Of a stretch of DNA of 64,000 nt, positions 44,199 to 52,523 are shown in pieces (the first letter of the stretch is position 1; each line of letters begins with the position of its first letter). The notes beneath the pieces were generated by a model that was given only the letters and a program-made list of their open reading frames with translations, was not told the DNA's origin and did no database searches. The position numbers and the translations under genes are program-made. The DNA lies in contig DMMY01000027.1 in assembly GCA_003452935.1 (NCBI GenBank), forward strand, positions 1 to 64,000, in the 5' to 3' direction. This DNA comes from Elusimicrobiota bacterium. Its GTDB lineage: Bacteria; Elusimicrobiota; Elusimicrobia; UBA1565; UBA9628.

Positions 44199-44558
44199 CT
44201 ACTTCTTCTCCGGCTCGGGCTGGGCAACGGCCTTCTTGGCGGCCTTGCCGTGCATTTCCTTGCGGTGGGCCTTCTCCTCGGCCTTGGTCTTGAAGCCCAT
44301 GGCGCATTTATCGCAGTAGCCCTCCATGCCGTGATGCGACTTCATGTGCCCGCGCATCTCCTTAAGGTTCTTCATGTCCATGTCGCATTCCGAGCAGCGG
44401 CACTTCGCCTTGTCGCCCGAATGCTCCATCTTCTTTTCCGAAGCCGCCGCGGCCGGCTTCTGTTCGGCCGGCTGGGTCTGCTGGGCGACGGCCATCATGG
44501 ACGTCAAAAGGCAAACGCCGAGCATCATCGAAAGAACCGACAACCTTGTGAGTTTCAT
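44199..44558 (-). CDS. Small secreted protein with two C2H2 zinc-finger-like motifs
   Basis: A 119-residue protein with an N-terminal signal peptide (LSMMLGVCLLTSMMAVAQ), a short Pro/Ala linker and two classical C2H2 spacings: C55-x2-C58-x12-H71-x3-H75 and C82-x2-C85-x12-H98-x4-H103, joined by a 6-residue linker as in tandem zinc fingers. The tail is Ala/Lys/Pro-rich. GGAGG lies just upstream of the ATG at 44558; upstream codons are not needed. Export of a C2H2 zinc-finger protein is unusual: a periplasmic metal-binding or extracellular role is possible. I do not recognise a named family. Confidence 0.75.
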   Translation of the reverse strand: MKLTRLSVLSMMLGVCLLTSMMAVAQQTQPAEQKPAAAASEKKMEHSGDKAKCRCSECDMDMKNLKEMRGHMKSHHGMEGYCDKCAMGFKTKAEEKAHRKEMHGKAAKKAVAQPEPEKK

Positions 44559-44698
44559 TACGCCTCCTATCCGCCTTGTCCGGCTTCCGCACGCATCCGC
44601 ATGCCGTGCGCGTAGCAATTCTAGGGCGCGAACAACAAATGAAGATCAAAATGAACCGCGATTTCATGTCACGAGACACAGGGAGCATGCCTTAAGGC

Positions 44699-44752
44699 CT
44701 AGGCTAAGACCCAAACGTCCTAGGCCTTCTGTCTAAACAGCTAGGTCCTTAG
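44699..44752 (+). promoter_or_regulatory. TAGGTC/CCTAGG motif cluster upstream of the exopolysaccharide locus
   Basis: Contains CCTAGG (44699-44704 and 44719-44724) and TAGGTCCTTAG (44742-44752), then a TATATT box at 44785-44790 that ends 4 bases before the first ATG of the locus. Placement suggests a shared regulator controls the polysaccharide genes. Confidence 0.45.
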
Positions 44753-44784
44753 CCTCAGGCGCCTCGGCAAAACCCGTCGTAAAC

Positions 44785-44790
44785 TATATT
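44785..44790 (+). promoter_or_regulatory. Putative -10 box (TATATT) for the exopolysaccharide operon
   Basis: TATATT ends 4 bases before the ATG at 44795 (or overlaps closely a TTG at 44792). No Shine-Dalgarno. Confidence 0.35.
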
Positions 44791-44794
44791 ATTG

Positions 44795-45982
44795 ATGATT
44801 CCCCGCTTTGGCCGCGTCGCCGCAGCGCTGGCAGGAGCCAGCCTGTTTTTCCCATTTGTTCACGGCGCGGAAAACGAGACAGGCTCCCCCCCGCCCCTGC
44901 ATTGGCAGGGCGGCGTTGTCCAGTATCACGGCTCTCTTGAGACTCTCTACGAATACACCTCGAACGTGCGGCGCCGATACGAGCGAAGCTGCGACCATGT
45001 CGGCATCCTAAGGCCCGTGGTCGGCGCCAGAACCGAGAAGGATGAAGAGTACCGCCTGGAAACGGTCTACCAGCTCGACGCCGAAGGCTATCGCCGCAAC
45101 CCGTCCCTCGATACCCTTGATCATCGCTGGCAAGCCGATGCCCAGTTGGGCGGCCGGCGGCTGCGCTTGAACGCCTCCAACCTGTTCGTCCGGACCAGCG
45201 ACCGCGCGTCCACCGTCCTGTCGGACCGGGTCCAGAGAGAGGAGGAAACCTGGCGCGCGGCCGTGGCGGGCAGGGCCATGTCCTGGTCTCCCGAGTTGGC
45301 CTACCGCAGCTTCAAGCGCATATATAAGGATGATTTGTTCCAGAGTTATTCCGTGGCTTCTCTCTCCCCCCTCTTGGCCAAGGATCTAGATGAAAACCAT
45401 AAAGTGCACGCCGGCCTGCGCTATGACCGGATCTATTACTCCCCGGGCTCCTCGCGCAACGGCGAGGCATATCAAGGCGTGCTGGGCTGGGGATACGAAC
45501 CCGGCAGGGATTTCTCGGCCCGGGCCGCCGCCGGGGTCCAAAGCCGGCGCTACGCCTGCGCCCGGACAGGGGGCTTTTTCGGCCTGGTAGGAGACGCCCG
45601 GGCGCGCTATGTGCCCCGAGACCGCCTGGCCCTGGAGGCGGAGCTCTCCTCGGCGGTCCAGGAAGCTCCCGTGGAGCGTCCCAGCGGCTATTACCTGGAG
45701 CGCTCCGCGCGCGCCACCGCGGATTATCGCGCCACGGAGAAGCTTTCCTTGCGCCTTTCCCAACTCTACGCCCGCCAGCATTACGGCGACGATTCGGCGC
45801 GCGCCGACTTTTCCGGCAGGCGCGGAGACGATTTCTTCGTGACCTACGGCGCCGCCACTTTCCAGGTGCTCGAAAAAGTGTCGGTCACGGCCGGGGCGGC
45901 CCGCGAGCAGCGGCGCTCGAACATCGGCCGGGAGTCGTACCTCAACCATATCCTGTCGGCCAGCTGCAAGGTGGAACTTTAG
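44795..45982 (+). CDS. Outer-membrane beta-barrel protein of the exopolysaccharide locus
   Basis: A 395-residue protein with a signal peptide (AAALAGASLFFPFVHG) and a mature region of alternating amphipathic strands (YRLETVYQLDAEGYRR, LRLNASNLFVRTSDRAS, LRLSQLYARQHYG). It ends SASCKVEL. The layout fits a 14-18-strand outer-membrane barrel such as the beta-barrel proteins that open many exopolysaccharide operons and may act with the exporter or as a secretion porin. No closer family assigned. First gene of the locus, 26 bases before the exporter gene. Confidence 0.7.
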   Translation: MIPRFGRVAAALAGASLFFPFVHGAENETGSPPPLHWQGGVVQYHGSLETLYEYTSNVRRRYERSCDHVGILRPVVGARTEKDEEYRLETVYQLDAEGYRRNPSLDTLDHRWQADAQLGGRRLRLNASNLFVRTSDRASTVLSDRVQREEETWRAAVAGRAMSWSPELAYRSFKRIYKDDLFQSYSVASLSPLLAKDLDENHKVHAGLRYDRIYYSPGSSRNGEAYQGVLGWGYEPGRDFSARAAAGVQSRRYACARTGGFFGLVGDARARYVPRDRLALEAELSSAVQEAPVERPSGYYLERSARATADYRATEKLSLRLSQLYARQHYGDDSARADFSGRRGDDFFVTYGAATFQVLEKVSVTAGAAREQRRSNIGRESYLNHILSASCKVEL

Positions 45983-46008
45983 CCGGTGAAAACAACGGAG
46001 GCGTCCCA

Positions 46009-46569
46009 ATGAGAATGATGATGAGCGCCGTTTTGACGATGCTGCTGGCCGCTCCTCTGGCGGCGCAGGAAGGCTACAAGGTCGGCCCGGGGGATACGAT
46101 CGCCGTCCGGGTGCTCAATCATGACGAGCTTTCCAATGTCTACCCCGTGGCCCCGGACAAGAGCATCTCTTTTCCGTTGATCGGGCAGGTGGATGTCGGG
46201 GGCCTGACCCTGGCGGAAATCAAGGATAACCTGACGCGGCAGCTGGACAAGAACTATATCCGCTATCCCGTGGTGACCGTGTCCCTGGAAAAAAGCGGCA
46301 GCCGCAAGTTCTTCATCTACGGCGAGGTCAAGACGCCCGGCGAATACCTCCTCTCCAAGAACGCCACGACCGTGATCCAGGCCATCACCATGGCCGGCGG
46401 CCTGAGCAAGTCCGCCTCGGAATCCAAGGTCAAGATACTGCGCTCGAAGCCTGACGATCAGACCTACGTCGTCATTCCCGTGGACTTGCGCCGCGCCCTG
46501 GCCACGGGGCAAGGCGACGAGGCTCTCGAGCCCAACGACATCATCGTGATTCGTCAGGGGTGGATGTGA
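46009..46569 (+). CDS. Polysaccharide export protein (Wza/GumB-like, Poly_export plus SLBB)
   Basis: A 186-residue periplasmic/outer-membrane export protein. Signal peptide (MSAVLTMLLAAPLAAQ), then the Poly_export domain (YKVGPGDTIAVRVLNHDELS, KSISFPLIGQVDVGGLTLAE) and one SLBB domain (FFIYGEVKTPGEYLLSKNAT). There is no lipobox Cys after the signal peptide and no C-terminal membrane helix, so it resembles the short GumB-type exporters lacking the Wza barrel, and may work with the preceding beta-barrel protein. GGAGG precedes the ATG. Confidence 0.92.
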   Translation: MRMMMSAVLTMLLAAPLAAQEGYKVGPGDTIAVRVLNHDELSNVYPVAPDKSISFPLIGQVDVGGLTLAEIKDNLTRQLDKNYIRYPVVTVSLEKSGSRKFFIYGEVKTPGEYLLSKNATTVIQAITMAGGLSKSASESKVKILRSKPDDQTYVVIPVDLRRALATGQGDEALEPNDIIVIRQGWM

Positions 46570-46589
46570 ACATGAATCTGGAGGAACGG

Positions 46590-48227
46590 ATGGAAACCAT
46601 GTCATGGGACTTAAGAGACGTCGTCAAGATATTCGCCAAGCGCTTATGGGTCATCCCGGTCGTCATGGCCGTTTGCCTGGCCGCCGGCGTCCTGGCGTTA
46701 TGCTTCCTCACGCCGCTTTATGAATCCTCGGTCAAGATATTGATCGCGGGCACGCCCAAGATCGACTCTCCGTTCTACGAGAGAGCGCCTCTCTCGCGCG
46801 ACGTCAGCCCGGCCATGACGCACGCGGAGATCGCGGCCAGCCAGGATTTCCTGCGCGACGTGGCGCGCGCCCTGGGGCTCGACAAGCGCCAAGACGAGGA
46901 CTTTTATTCCGCGCCCAAACGCTATGTCCTGCGCGTCTTCGACCAATCCCTCCGCGTCTATGAGGCGGCCGAGGATTTCACGCGCCAGCGCCTGCTCGGG
47001 CTCTCCCCCAAGCCCCGCAAGCCCAAGGACCAGCTGATGAAGACGGTGGAGACCCTGGCCAAGAGGGTTCACGTCGAGGCCGTGGACCGGACCGACGTGA
47101 TGCGCGTGTCGGTCCTCGATTTCGACCCCGAGACGGCCGCCGCCATCGCCAACGCCCTGGCCCAACGTTTCTCCATTTTCGTGCTCAGGCAAGAGGCCAG
47201 CGAGCTGTCCCTCAAATACGGCTCCCAGCATCCACTGAGCCTGCAGCTGGAGGATGACCTCAACCGCATCGGGAGCATCAAACCCGGAGTCCCGGTCAAG
47301 ACCGGCTATACGGGCTCGGGACACGTCAAGCTCTTCCAGCACGCCTACGCCCCCGCCTCGGCGAAAAAGCCGAAGAAAAAGGCGATCCTGATCGGCAGCC
47401 TGGTCGGCGGACTTCTGGGAGGGCTGTTCTTGATGTTCTTCCTCGAGCACATAGACCCCACGTTCCGCAATGCGCAGGAGCTGCGGCGCTCCTTGTCCGT
47501 GCCTCTGCTGGGCGCCGTGCCGCGCCGCGCCTTGCGCCCGAGGTCCGCTTTGGCTCTGGGCTACGACGCCCCCGAGCCCAACCTCGAGGCCTTCATGCCT
47601 CTGGCGACGCAGATTCAGTCCTTATGCGCGAACCTGGGCGTCAAGACCTTGTACTACGCCCCGGCCGAGCCCACCCGCTCCAACATCTACCTGGGCCAGG
47701 CCCTGGCTTGGTGCCTGAGCCGCCTTGGCCAGGGAGAGGACGAGGCCAATAACGGGAGCCGCGGGGTGCTGCTGGTCGAGCCCGGCCGGGACGCCGGTTT
47801 TTTTCTCGGCAAGCGTTTCGATATCCCGGAAGACAAAAAAACCCTGGGGGATTTTCTCACGGGAGATGCAGCCCTGTATCAGTCCATCGTCCCCGTCAAC
47901 GACAAGCTCTCGGTCGCGACCATGGGCTTCCAGAACGGCCGCCGCAAGCCCTCGGAGTTCAAAATGTCCCGGTACAAGGATTTCCTGGAATCCGCGTCCG
48001 GCTCATTCGATATGGTCATGGTGCGGGGCGCTTATCCCATGGGCCATGCGCTCTATCTCAATTCGCTCTGCGACTCGACCGTCGTGGTCGTCAACGAGCA
48101 GCGCACCCGCCGCAAAGCCCTCAAGAGCATGCTCGAGAGCCTCTCGCTCAATGGCCGCAGCGTGCTGGGGGTCATCGTCAACGATCAAAAACGGCCCCTG
48201 CCCGGCTTCCTTTACAACGCGGTCTGA
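46590..48227 (+). CDS. Wzz-type chain-length protein with a degenerate tyrosine-kinase-like domain
   Basis: A 545-residue inner-membrane polysaccharide co-polymerase. TM1 (residues 19-40, LWVIPVVMAVCLAAGVLALC), periplasmic Wzz region with coiled-coil, TM2 at about 265-287 (AILIGSLVGGLLGGLFLMFF). The cytoplasmic part from about 300 has the fold order of BY-kinases/ParA-like ATPases, but the Walker A site is replaced by YYAPAEPTRSNIYLGQALAW (no GxGKS/T) and the next motif reads LLVEPGRD. No C-terminal Tyr cluster exists, so kinase activity is unlikely. Start at 46590 is set by GGAGG at 46580-46584; ATG 46572 and GTG 46560 are alternatives. Confidence 0.86.
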   Translation: METMSWDLRDVVKIFAKRLWVIPVVMAVCLAAGVLALCFLTPLYESSVKILIAGTPKIDSPFYERAPLSRDVSPAMTHAEIAASQDFLRDVARALGLDKRQDEDFYSAPKRYVLRVFDQSLRVYEAAEDFTRQRLLGLSPKPRKPKDQLMKTVETLAKRVHVEAVDRTDVMRVSVLDFDPETAAAIANALAQRFSIFVLRQEASELSLKYGSQHPLSLQLEDDLNRIGSIKPGVPVKTGYTGSGHVKLFQHAYAPASAKKPKKKAILIGSLVGGLLGGLFLMFFLEHIDPTFRNAQELRRSLSVPLLGAVPRRALRPRSALALGYDAPEPNLEAFMPLATQIQSLCANLGVKTLYYAPAEPTRSNIYLGQALAWCLSRLGQGEDEANNGSRGVLLVEPGRDAGFFLGKRFDIPEDKKTLGDFLTGDAALYQSIVPVNDKLSVATMGFQNGRRKPSEFKMSRYKDFLESASGSFDMVMVRGAYPMGHALYLNSLCDSTVVVVNEQRTRRKALKSMLESLSLNGRSVLGVIVNDQKRPLPGFLYNAV

Positions 48228-48234
48228 GCGGCCT

Positions 48235-49692
48235 ATGGATGGCGAGATGCTCTCCTTGAGACGAGAATTCCCCGTCGCGGTCGTTTTCGCCCTGGTTTGG
48301 GGAGCCTTGCTCATGGCGATGCTCAATATCCCGGTCCGCTTCGCCGCGGCCATGGGCGCCGGAGTCCTGATCCTGGCCAGCGCGGCATTCGTCGAGAACA
48401 AGAGGGTTTATGTCCTTTCCTTCCTGACGCTGTCCTTGTTTTTGGGCAGCAGCAAGACCGTGTTTTCCGCCGCCACCATCTGGCCCGGATTCGTGGAGAG
48501 GCTGACCTTGGACTTGTCCGACGTCTTCATGCTGATCGGCTGCGCCCTGCACTTCGCCTCGCCCGGGCCGGAGCGGCGGACGAACGACGGAGCGAACCCG
48601 GTCCTTTTGCCGGCCCTGGCGCTGTATCTGGGCGCCTCATGCCTTTCCTTTCTCAACTCGGAGTACCTGTTCATGGGGACCTTCGAATTGGCGCGCCTGG
48701 CCAAGGCCGGCGTTCTTTTTTGGTTCGTGTCGAACAACGTCCGCAGCCTCGGCGAGGCCCGTTGGCTGGTCTGGCTCCTCGCCCTGGGCGTTTTCCTGGA
48801 ATTGGGGGTGGTTCTGACGCAAAAATACGCGGGCGGAACCCTCGGCATGTCCTATTTCGGCGAGACGCAGACCAAGGTCGAGTCGTTCGTGGATGGCAGC
48901 AGGGTTTTCCGGGCCGGGGGCACCATGGGCCATCCCAACCGGCTGGCCTATTGCTTCGACCTCGTCATTCCCCTCATGCTGACCATGGCGTTTTCAGCCG
49001 CGCTGCGAACCGGACAGAGGCTTTTCTACTACCTGGCGTTCGCCGCCAGCTGCGCCTGCCTGGGACTCACGCTTTCGCGAGGCGGGGTCGTGGCCAGCGC
49101 CCTGGCTTTGGCCGCGTGCTTCGCCTGCCTCGCGTACCGAGGTCTGCGCACCGGGACGGGCCTGCCGGCCATCGCGCTCACCTTGCTTTTGGGCTTGAGC
49201 CTCCTGCCCCTCGGCCAGCCTCTCTACGAGCGCTTCTCCAAGCGCGATTCCGGAGCTTTCCAGACCCGGGTGGATCAAAACCGGGTGGCCCGCAACATCA
49301 TCGCCGAGCATCCCCTCATCGGAGTGGGCCTCAACGCCTATCGCAACGCGGCTCCCCTCTACGACGACACGGCCGCCAAGATATCGGCCGCTTTTCCCTA
49401 CCCGGTCCACAACAGCTACCTGCTCGCCTTCGCCGAGACGGGACTGTTCGGATTCATCCCTTTTTGCGCGCTGCTCTTCTTCATGTTTCGCGCGGCCTGG
49501 TTCGGCCGCTGGGCCCACGGCTGGCGCCGCGACCTGCACGCGGGCGTCTTTTTCGGCCTGGCGGCTTTCGCGGTGCACGCTTTCGTGGACATGGTCCCGC
49601 TCGCCTCATTTCCTCTTTTGTTCTTTCTTCTCGGGCTGGCCGCGGCGGTCGGGCGCCTGGGCCTGGGCCGGGATCACGCGGAGGCCGCCTGA
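48235..49692 (+). CDS. O-antigen ligase/polymerase-family membrane protein (Wzy_C)
   Basis: A 485-residue inner-membrane protein with about 12 TM helices, probably the polysaccharide polymerase or ligase. The large periplasmic loop shows RVFRAGGTMGHPNRLAYCFD and, in the second half, NIIAEHPLIGVGLNAYRNAA followed by YPVHNSYLLAFAETGLFGFI, the H-N-x-x-L/E-x-G pattern of the Wzy_C/WaaL family. LTLSRGGVVASALAL contains the conserved SRG. The ATG at 48235 starts 7 bases after the Wzz stop. Its stop overlaps the flippase ATG as TGATG. Confidence 0.9.
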   Translation: MDGEMLSLRREFPVAVVFALVWGALLMAMLNIPVRFAAAMGAGVLILASAAFVENKRVYVLSFLTLSLFLGSSKTVFSAATIWPGFVERLTLDLSDVFMLIGCALHFASPGPERRTNDGANPVLLPALALYLGASCLSFLNSEYLFMGTFELARLAKAGVLFWFVSNNVRSLGEARWLVWLLALGVFLELGVVLTQKYAGGTLGMSYFGETQTKVESFVDGSRVFRAGGTMGHPNRLAYCFDLVIPLMLTMAFSAALRTGQRLFYYLAFAASCACLGLTLSRGGVVASALALAACFACLAYRGLRTGTGLPAIALTLLLGLSLLPLGQPLYERFSKRDSGAFQTRVDQNRVARNIIAEHPLIGVGLNAYRNAAPLYDDTAAKISAAFPYPVHNSYLLAFAETGLFGFIPFCALLFFMFRAAWFGRWAHGWRRDLHAGVFFGLAAFAVHAFVDMVPLASFPLLFFLLGLAAAVGRLGLGRDHAEAA

Positions 49693-51143
49693 TGGAATCG
49701 GTTTTCACGAAGGTATTCGCCAACGCCAAGATCCTGCTCGTCACCGAGGCGGCGAACATGCTCGCGGGCATCGCGACCGTGATCCTGCTCGCCAGACTCC
49801 TGGACGTGGCCTCCCTGGGCCTTTATTCATTCTCTTTTTCCATCGGCTCGGTCGCGGCCGTGTCCTGCCTGCACGGGGCCAACAATCTGATCATCCGGGA
49901 AACCTCCAGGTTTCCGGACAAGCTGGGATACTACCTGGGCAATTCCCTGGCCTTGCGGGCCGGCATCGGGTTGGTGCTGATCCTGGCGGTCGAAGCGGCG
50001 CTGCTGCACCAGGGCTACCCCACGGAGAAAATCCTCATCGCCTCCCTATTGATCCTCACCCGCCTGGGGGAGACCCTGCTCCTGATGTTTTGCGCATTCT
50101 TCCGGGGCCGCCAGGAGATGCAGTACGAGGGCGCGCTGCGCGTGGGCCTCAACGCATCGACCATCCTCGTGGGCCTCAGCGCGCTGATCTGGTCCAAATC
50201 CCTGCTGCTCTTCGCCGCCACCCAATGCGCGGCCGCGGTCGCCGTCAACCTCGCGGCTTACGCGGTCCTGGTGAGGCATTACGGAATCGCTCCTTGGCGC
50301 GAGGTGCGGCTTCGGGAGATTCAAGGGCTTTTCCGCGAAGGGCTCAATTTCTCCCTGCACAGCATCCTGCTGGTATTCTATATTCAGACCAACACCATCT
50401 GCCTCTATTTCTTCAACGGCGACCAGGCCACGGGGCTCTACACGGCGGGCTTTCGCTTCGTGAGCGCCTTGGGCATGGCCGCCGTGGGCGTCACGGCCGC
50501 GCTTTTTCCCGCCATGTCCAAGATGACCCTCAAGGAAAACGCCCGCGATATCGGCGAGCTTTTCGACCGCGCCTCCCGGTATCTGATGACCGCGGCCGCC
50601 CTCATGAGCCTGACCCTCTTCGTGTTCGCGCCCGAAATCATCCGGCTTTTCTACGGCGAGAGATTCCTGGCCGCGGTCCTGGGCCTGCGGATCATGGCTC
50701 CCACGGTTTTTTTCGTCTACGCCAACAGCGCCTCGCTGAGCACCCTGTTCTCCCTCAACCAAGAGGCCCGGATGCTCCAGCTCCTGGCCGTCTCCGTCGC
50801 GTTCGTCTTCGTCATCAATCTGATCCTGCTGCCGCCCTTGGGCTACATCGGCGCCGGCGTCACCACGCTCTTGCCCGAGGTTTTCCTGTTCATCCTGCAA
50901 TACTACTCCCTTAAAAGACTCGTGCCTGCCGTGAGCGTCATCCCCTTGACGTTCAAGCTCGCGCTCATCTCGGCCGCCTCGGCCGCCGCGTGCTGGGGAC
51001 TCTCGTGGGCTCCGCTCGCGCCCCGGGCCGCCTGCCTTCTGGGCGTCTTCGCCGCCGGGGTGTTCGCCTTGAGGATACTTTCCTTCGAAGAATTGGGATT
51101 GCGCTCTCGCCCATTGCCTGCAACGGAGGCGGCCAATGCTTGA
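49692..51143 (+). CDS. Polysaccharide flippase (Wzx-like, MOP superfamily)
   Basis: A 483-residue inner-membrane protein with about 14 TM helices. It opens TKVFANAKILLVTEAANMLA and ATVILLARLLDVASLGLYSF, typical of Wzx/MATE-like polysaccharide biosynthesis proteins. ALFPAMSKMTLKENARDIGE and APEIIRLFYGERFLAAVLGL occupy the middle, again as in the family. It would flip the lipid-linked repeat unit to the periplasm. It overlaps the polymerase by one base and the methyltransferase gene by 8 bases. Confidence 0.92.
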   Translation: MESVFTKVFANAKILLVTEAANMLAGIATVILLARLLDVASLGLYSFSFSIGSVAAVSCLHGANNLIIRETSRFPDKLGYYLGNSLALRAGIGLVLILAVEAALLHQGYPTEKILIASLLILTRLGETLLLMFCAFFRGRQEMQYEGALRVGLNASTILVGLSALIWSKSLLLFAATQCAAAVAVNLAAYAVLVRHYGIAPWREVRLREIQGLFREGLNFSLHSILLVFYIQTNTICLYFFNGDQATGLYTAGFRFVSALGMAAVGVTAALFPAMSKMTLKENARDIGELFDRASRYLMTAAALMSLTLFVFAPEIIRLFYGERFLAAVLGLRIMAPTVFFVYANSASLSTLFSLNQEARMLQLLAVSVAFVFVINLILLPPLGYIGAGVTTLLPEVFLFILQYYSLKRLVPAVSVIPLTFKLALISAASAAACWGLSWAPLAPRAACLLGVFAAGVFALRILSFEELGLRSRPLPATEAANA

Positions 51144-51930
51144 ACTGGAAAGCCGGGAACAATCGTTTTGGGACCTGCGCGCCCGCTCCTCGCCGCGGGG
51201 GCTGCGCTACTACGGCGACTTGGTCCACACCGAAGACCGGAAGCTTCTCTCGCTGCACCGTCATGCCTTGAGCCTTCTGGGGGATATCCGCGGCAAAAGG
51301 ATACTCGATTGCGGCTGCGGCTACGGAGCCATAAGCTGCCATCTGGCCAAGCGGGGGGCGCGGGTCACGGCCATGGACATATCGGCCGAGAGCGTCGCCA
51401 TCGCCAGGGAATGGTTCGAATTGAACGGCGTCTCGCAAAACGTCGAGACCCATATCGGCTCCGTGCGCCGCCTGCCCTTCGCCGACGCGTCATTCGACTT
51501 CATCGTGGGCAGCTGCATCCTCCACCATCTCGATCTCGAGCATGCGGCCCCCGAATTGCGCCGGGTCCTCAAGCCGGGGGGCCGGGGCGTGTTCGTGGAA
51601 AACAACGGGGCCAGCCGGGCCTTGATGTTCTTCAGGAACAAGGTGCTGGCCCCGCTGAACCTGCGCCGCGGCTCGCAGGATGAAGCCCCCCTGGACACGG
51701 CGCGCCTGGCCGTGATACGCAGGTCGTTTCCGAGCCTGCGTCGGCATTTCCCGGAAATGGTCTTTTTCCGCCTGGCGGCGTCCTTCTTCTTCAACGATTT
51801 CGGACCCTTGCGCCGCGCGCTGGAAGGCCTCGACGCCCTCGTGGTCCGCGTCCTGCCCGGCGCCAGGACGAGCTCCTATTTCAGCATCGTGGAGATGGGG
51901 ACCGGCCCCTGGAACGGCGCCCAATCATGA
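51136..51930 (+). CDS. SAM-dependent class I methyltransferase
   Basis: A 264-residue methyltransferase with the Rossmann motif ILDCGCGYGAISCHLAKRG (motif I, about 57-75), VTAMDISAESVAIAREW (acidic residue binding ribose), LPFADASFDFIVGSCILHHL (motif IV) and LRRVLKPGGRGVFVENNG (motif VI). It likely methylates a sugar or an acyl-lipid intermediate of the polysaccharide, since it is embedded in the locus. The C-terminal 100 residues are less conserved and include a hydrophobic helix pair. Overlaps both neighbours. Confidence 0.92.
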   Translation: MLELESREQSFWDLRARSSPRGLRYYGDLVHTEDRKLLSLHRHALSLLGDIRGKRILDCGCGYGAISCHLAKRGARVTAMDISAESVAIAREWFELNGVSQNVETHIGSVRRLPFADASFDFIVGSCILHHLDLEHAAPELRRVLKPGGRGVFVENNGASRALMFFRNKVLAPLNLRRGSQDEAPLDTARLAVIRRSFPSLRRHFPEMVFFRLAASFFFNDFGPLRRALEGLDALVVRVLPGARTSSYFSIVEMGTGPWNGAQS

Positions 51931-52523
51931 AGCTCGACGACATTTCCCTCAGGGAGACGCTCGCCCGCATCTGGGAGGATTCCCGCCGCAAGAGGCTGCA
52001 GATGGAAAAACCGGCGGACCGCTGGTCCGTGCTGAGGGGATTGCTCTCCCCCAACGTGCTCGCCGTGGCGATTTTCCGGTTCTCCATTTGGTTCAACCGC
52101 AAGGGTTGGCGGCTGCCTTCCGTTCTGCTCTATTACTTCAACAGCATCGTATTCGGCTTCGACGCCAGCCCCATGAGCTCCATCGGAGCGGGTCTGGTGA
52201 TGGCCCATCTCTGCGGCTGCGCCCTCCACGCCAAGATCGGCCGCAACTGCACGCTCTACGGCCGCGCGGCCATCGGCGGCAAGGGCCGGGGAGGCGGCTC
52301 GGGCTGGTTCGGCGGCCCCATCCTGGGAGACCGCGTCACCGTGGGATTCGGCGGCGCCGCGATCGGCGATTTCACGGTGGGAGACGACGCGACCATCGGC
52401 GCCGGCTCCTGGTGCTTCCAGGCGGTGGAGCCCAAGGCCATCATGGCCGGAGTTCCGGCCAAGCTCCTGCGCTTGAAGACGGACGAGGATATCCGGGAGG
52501 AGGCCCGCTATTACCATGATTAG
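51927..52523 (+). CDS. CysE-like hexapeptide-repeat acyltransferase
   Basis: A 198-residue left-handed beta-helix acetyltransferase. The N-terminus is helical (LAVAIFRFSIWFNRKGWRLP), followed by hexapeptide repeats: SSIGAGLVMAHLCGCALHAK, RNCTLYGRAAIGGKG, LGDRVTVGFGGAAIGDFTVG, DDATIGAGSWCFQAVEPKAI, then AGVPAKLLR, the classic serine-acetyltransferase/maltose acetyltransferase closing motif. The conserved catalytic His is likely in MAHLCGCALH. In this setting O-acetylation of the sugar chain is likelier than cysteine synthesis. The 4-base overlap with the methyltransferase and 8-base overlap with the glycosyltransferase show tight coupling. Confidence 0.87.
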   Translation: MKLDDISLRETLARIWEDSRRKRLQMEKPADRWSVLRGLLSPNVLAVAIFRFSIWFNRKGWRLPSVLLYYFNSIVFGFDASPMSSIGAGLVMAHLCGCALHAKIGRNCTLYGRAAIGGKGRGGGSGWFGGPILGDRVTVGFGGAAIGDFTVGDDATIGAGSWCFQAVEPKAIMAGVPAKLLRLKTDEDIREEARYYHD

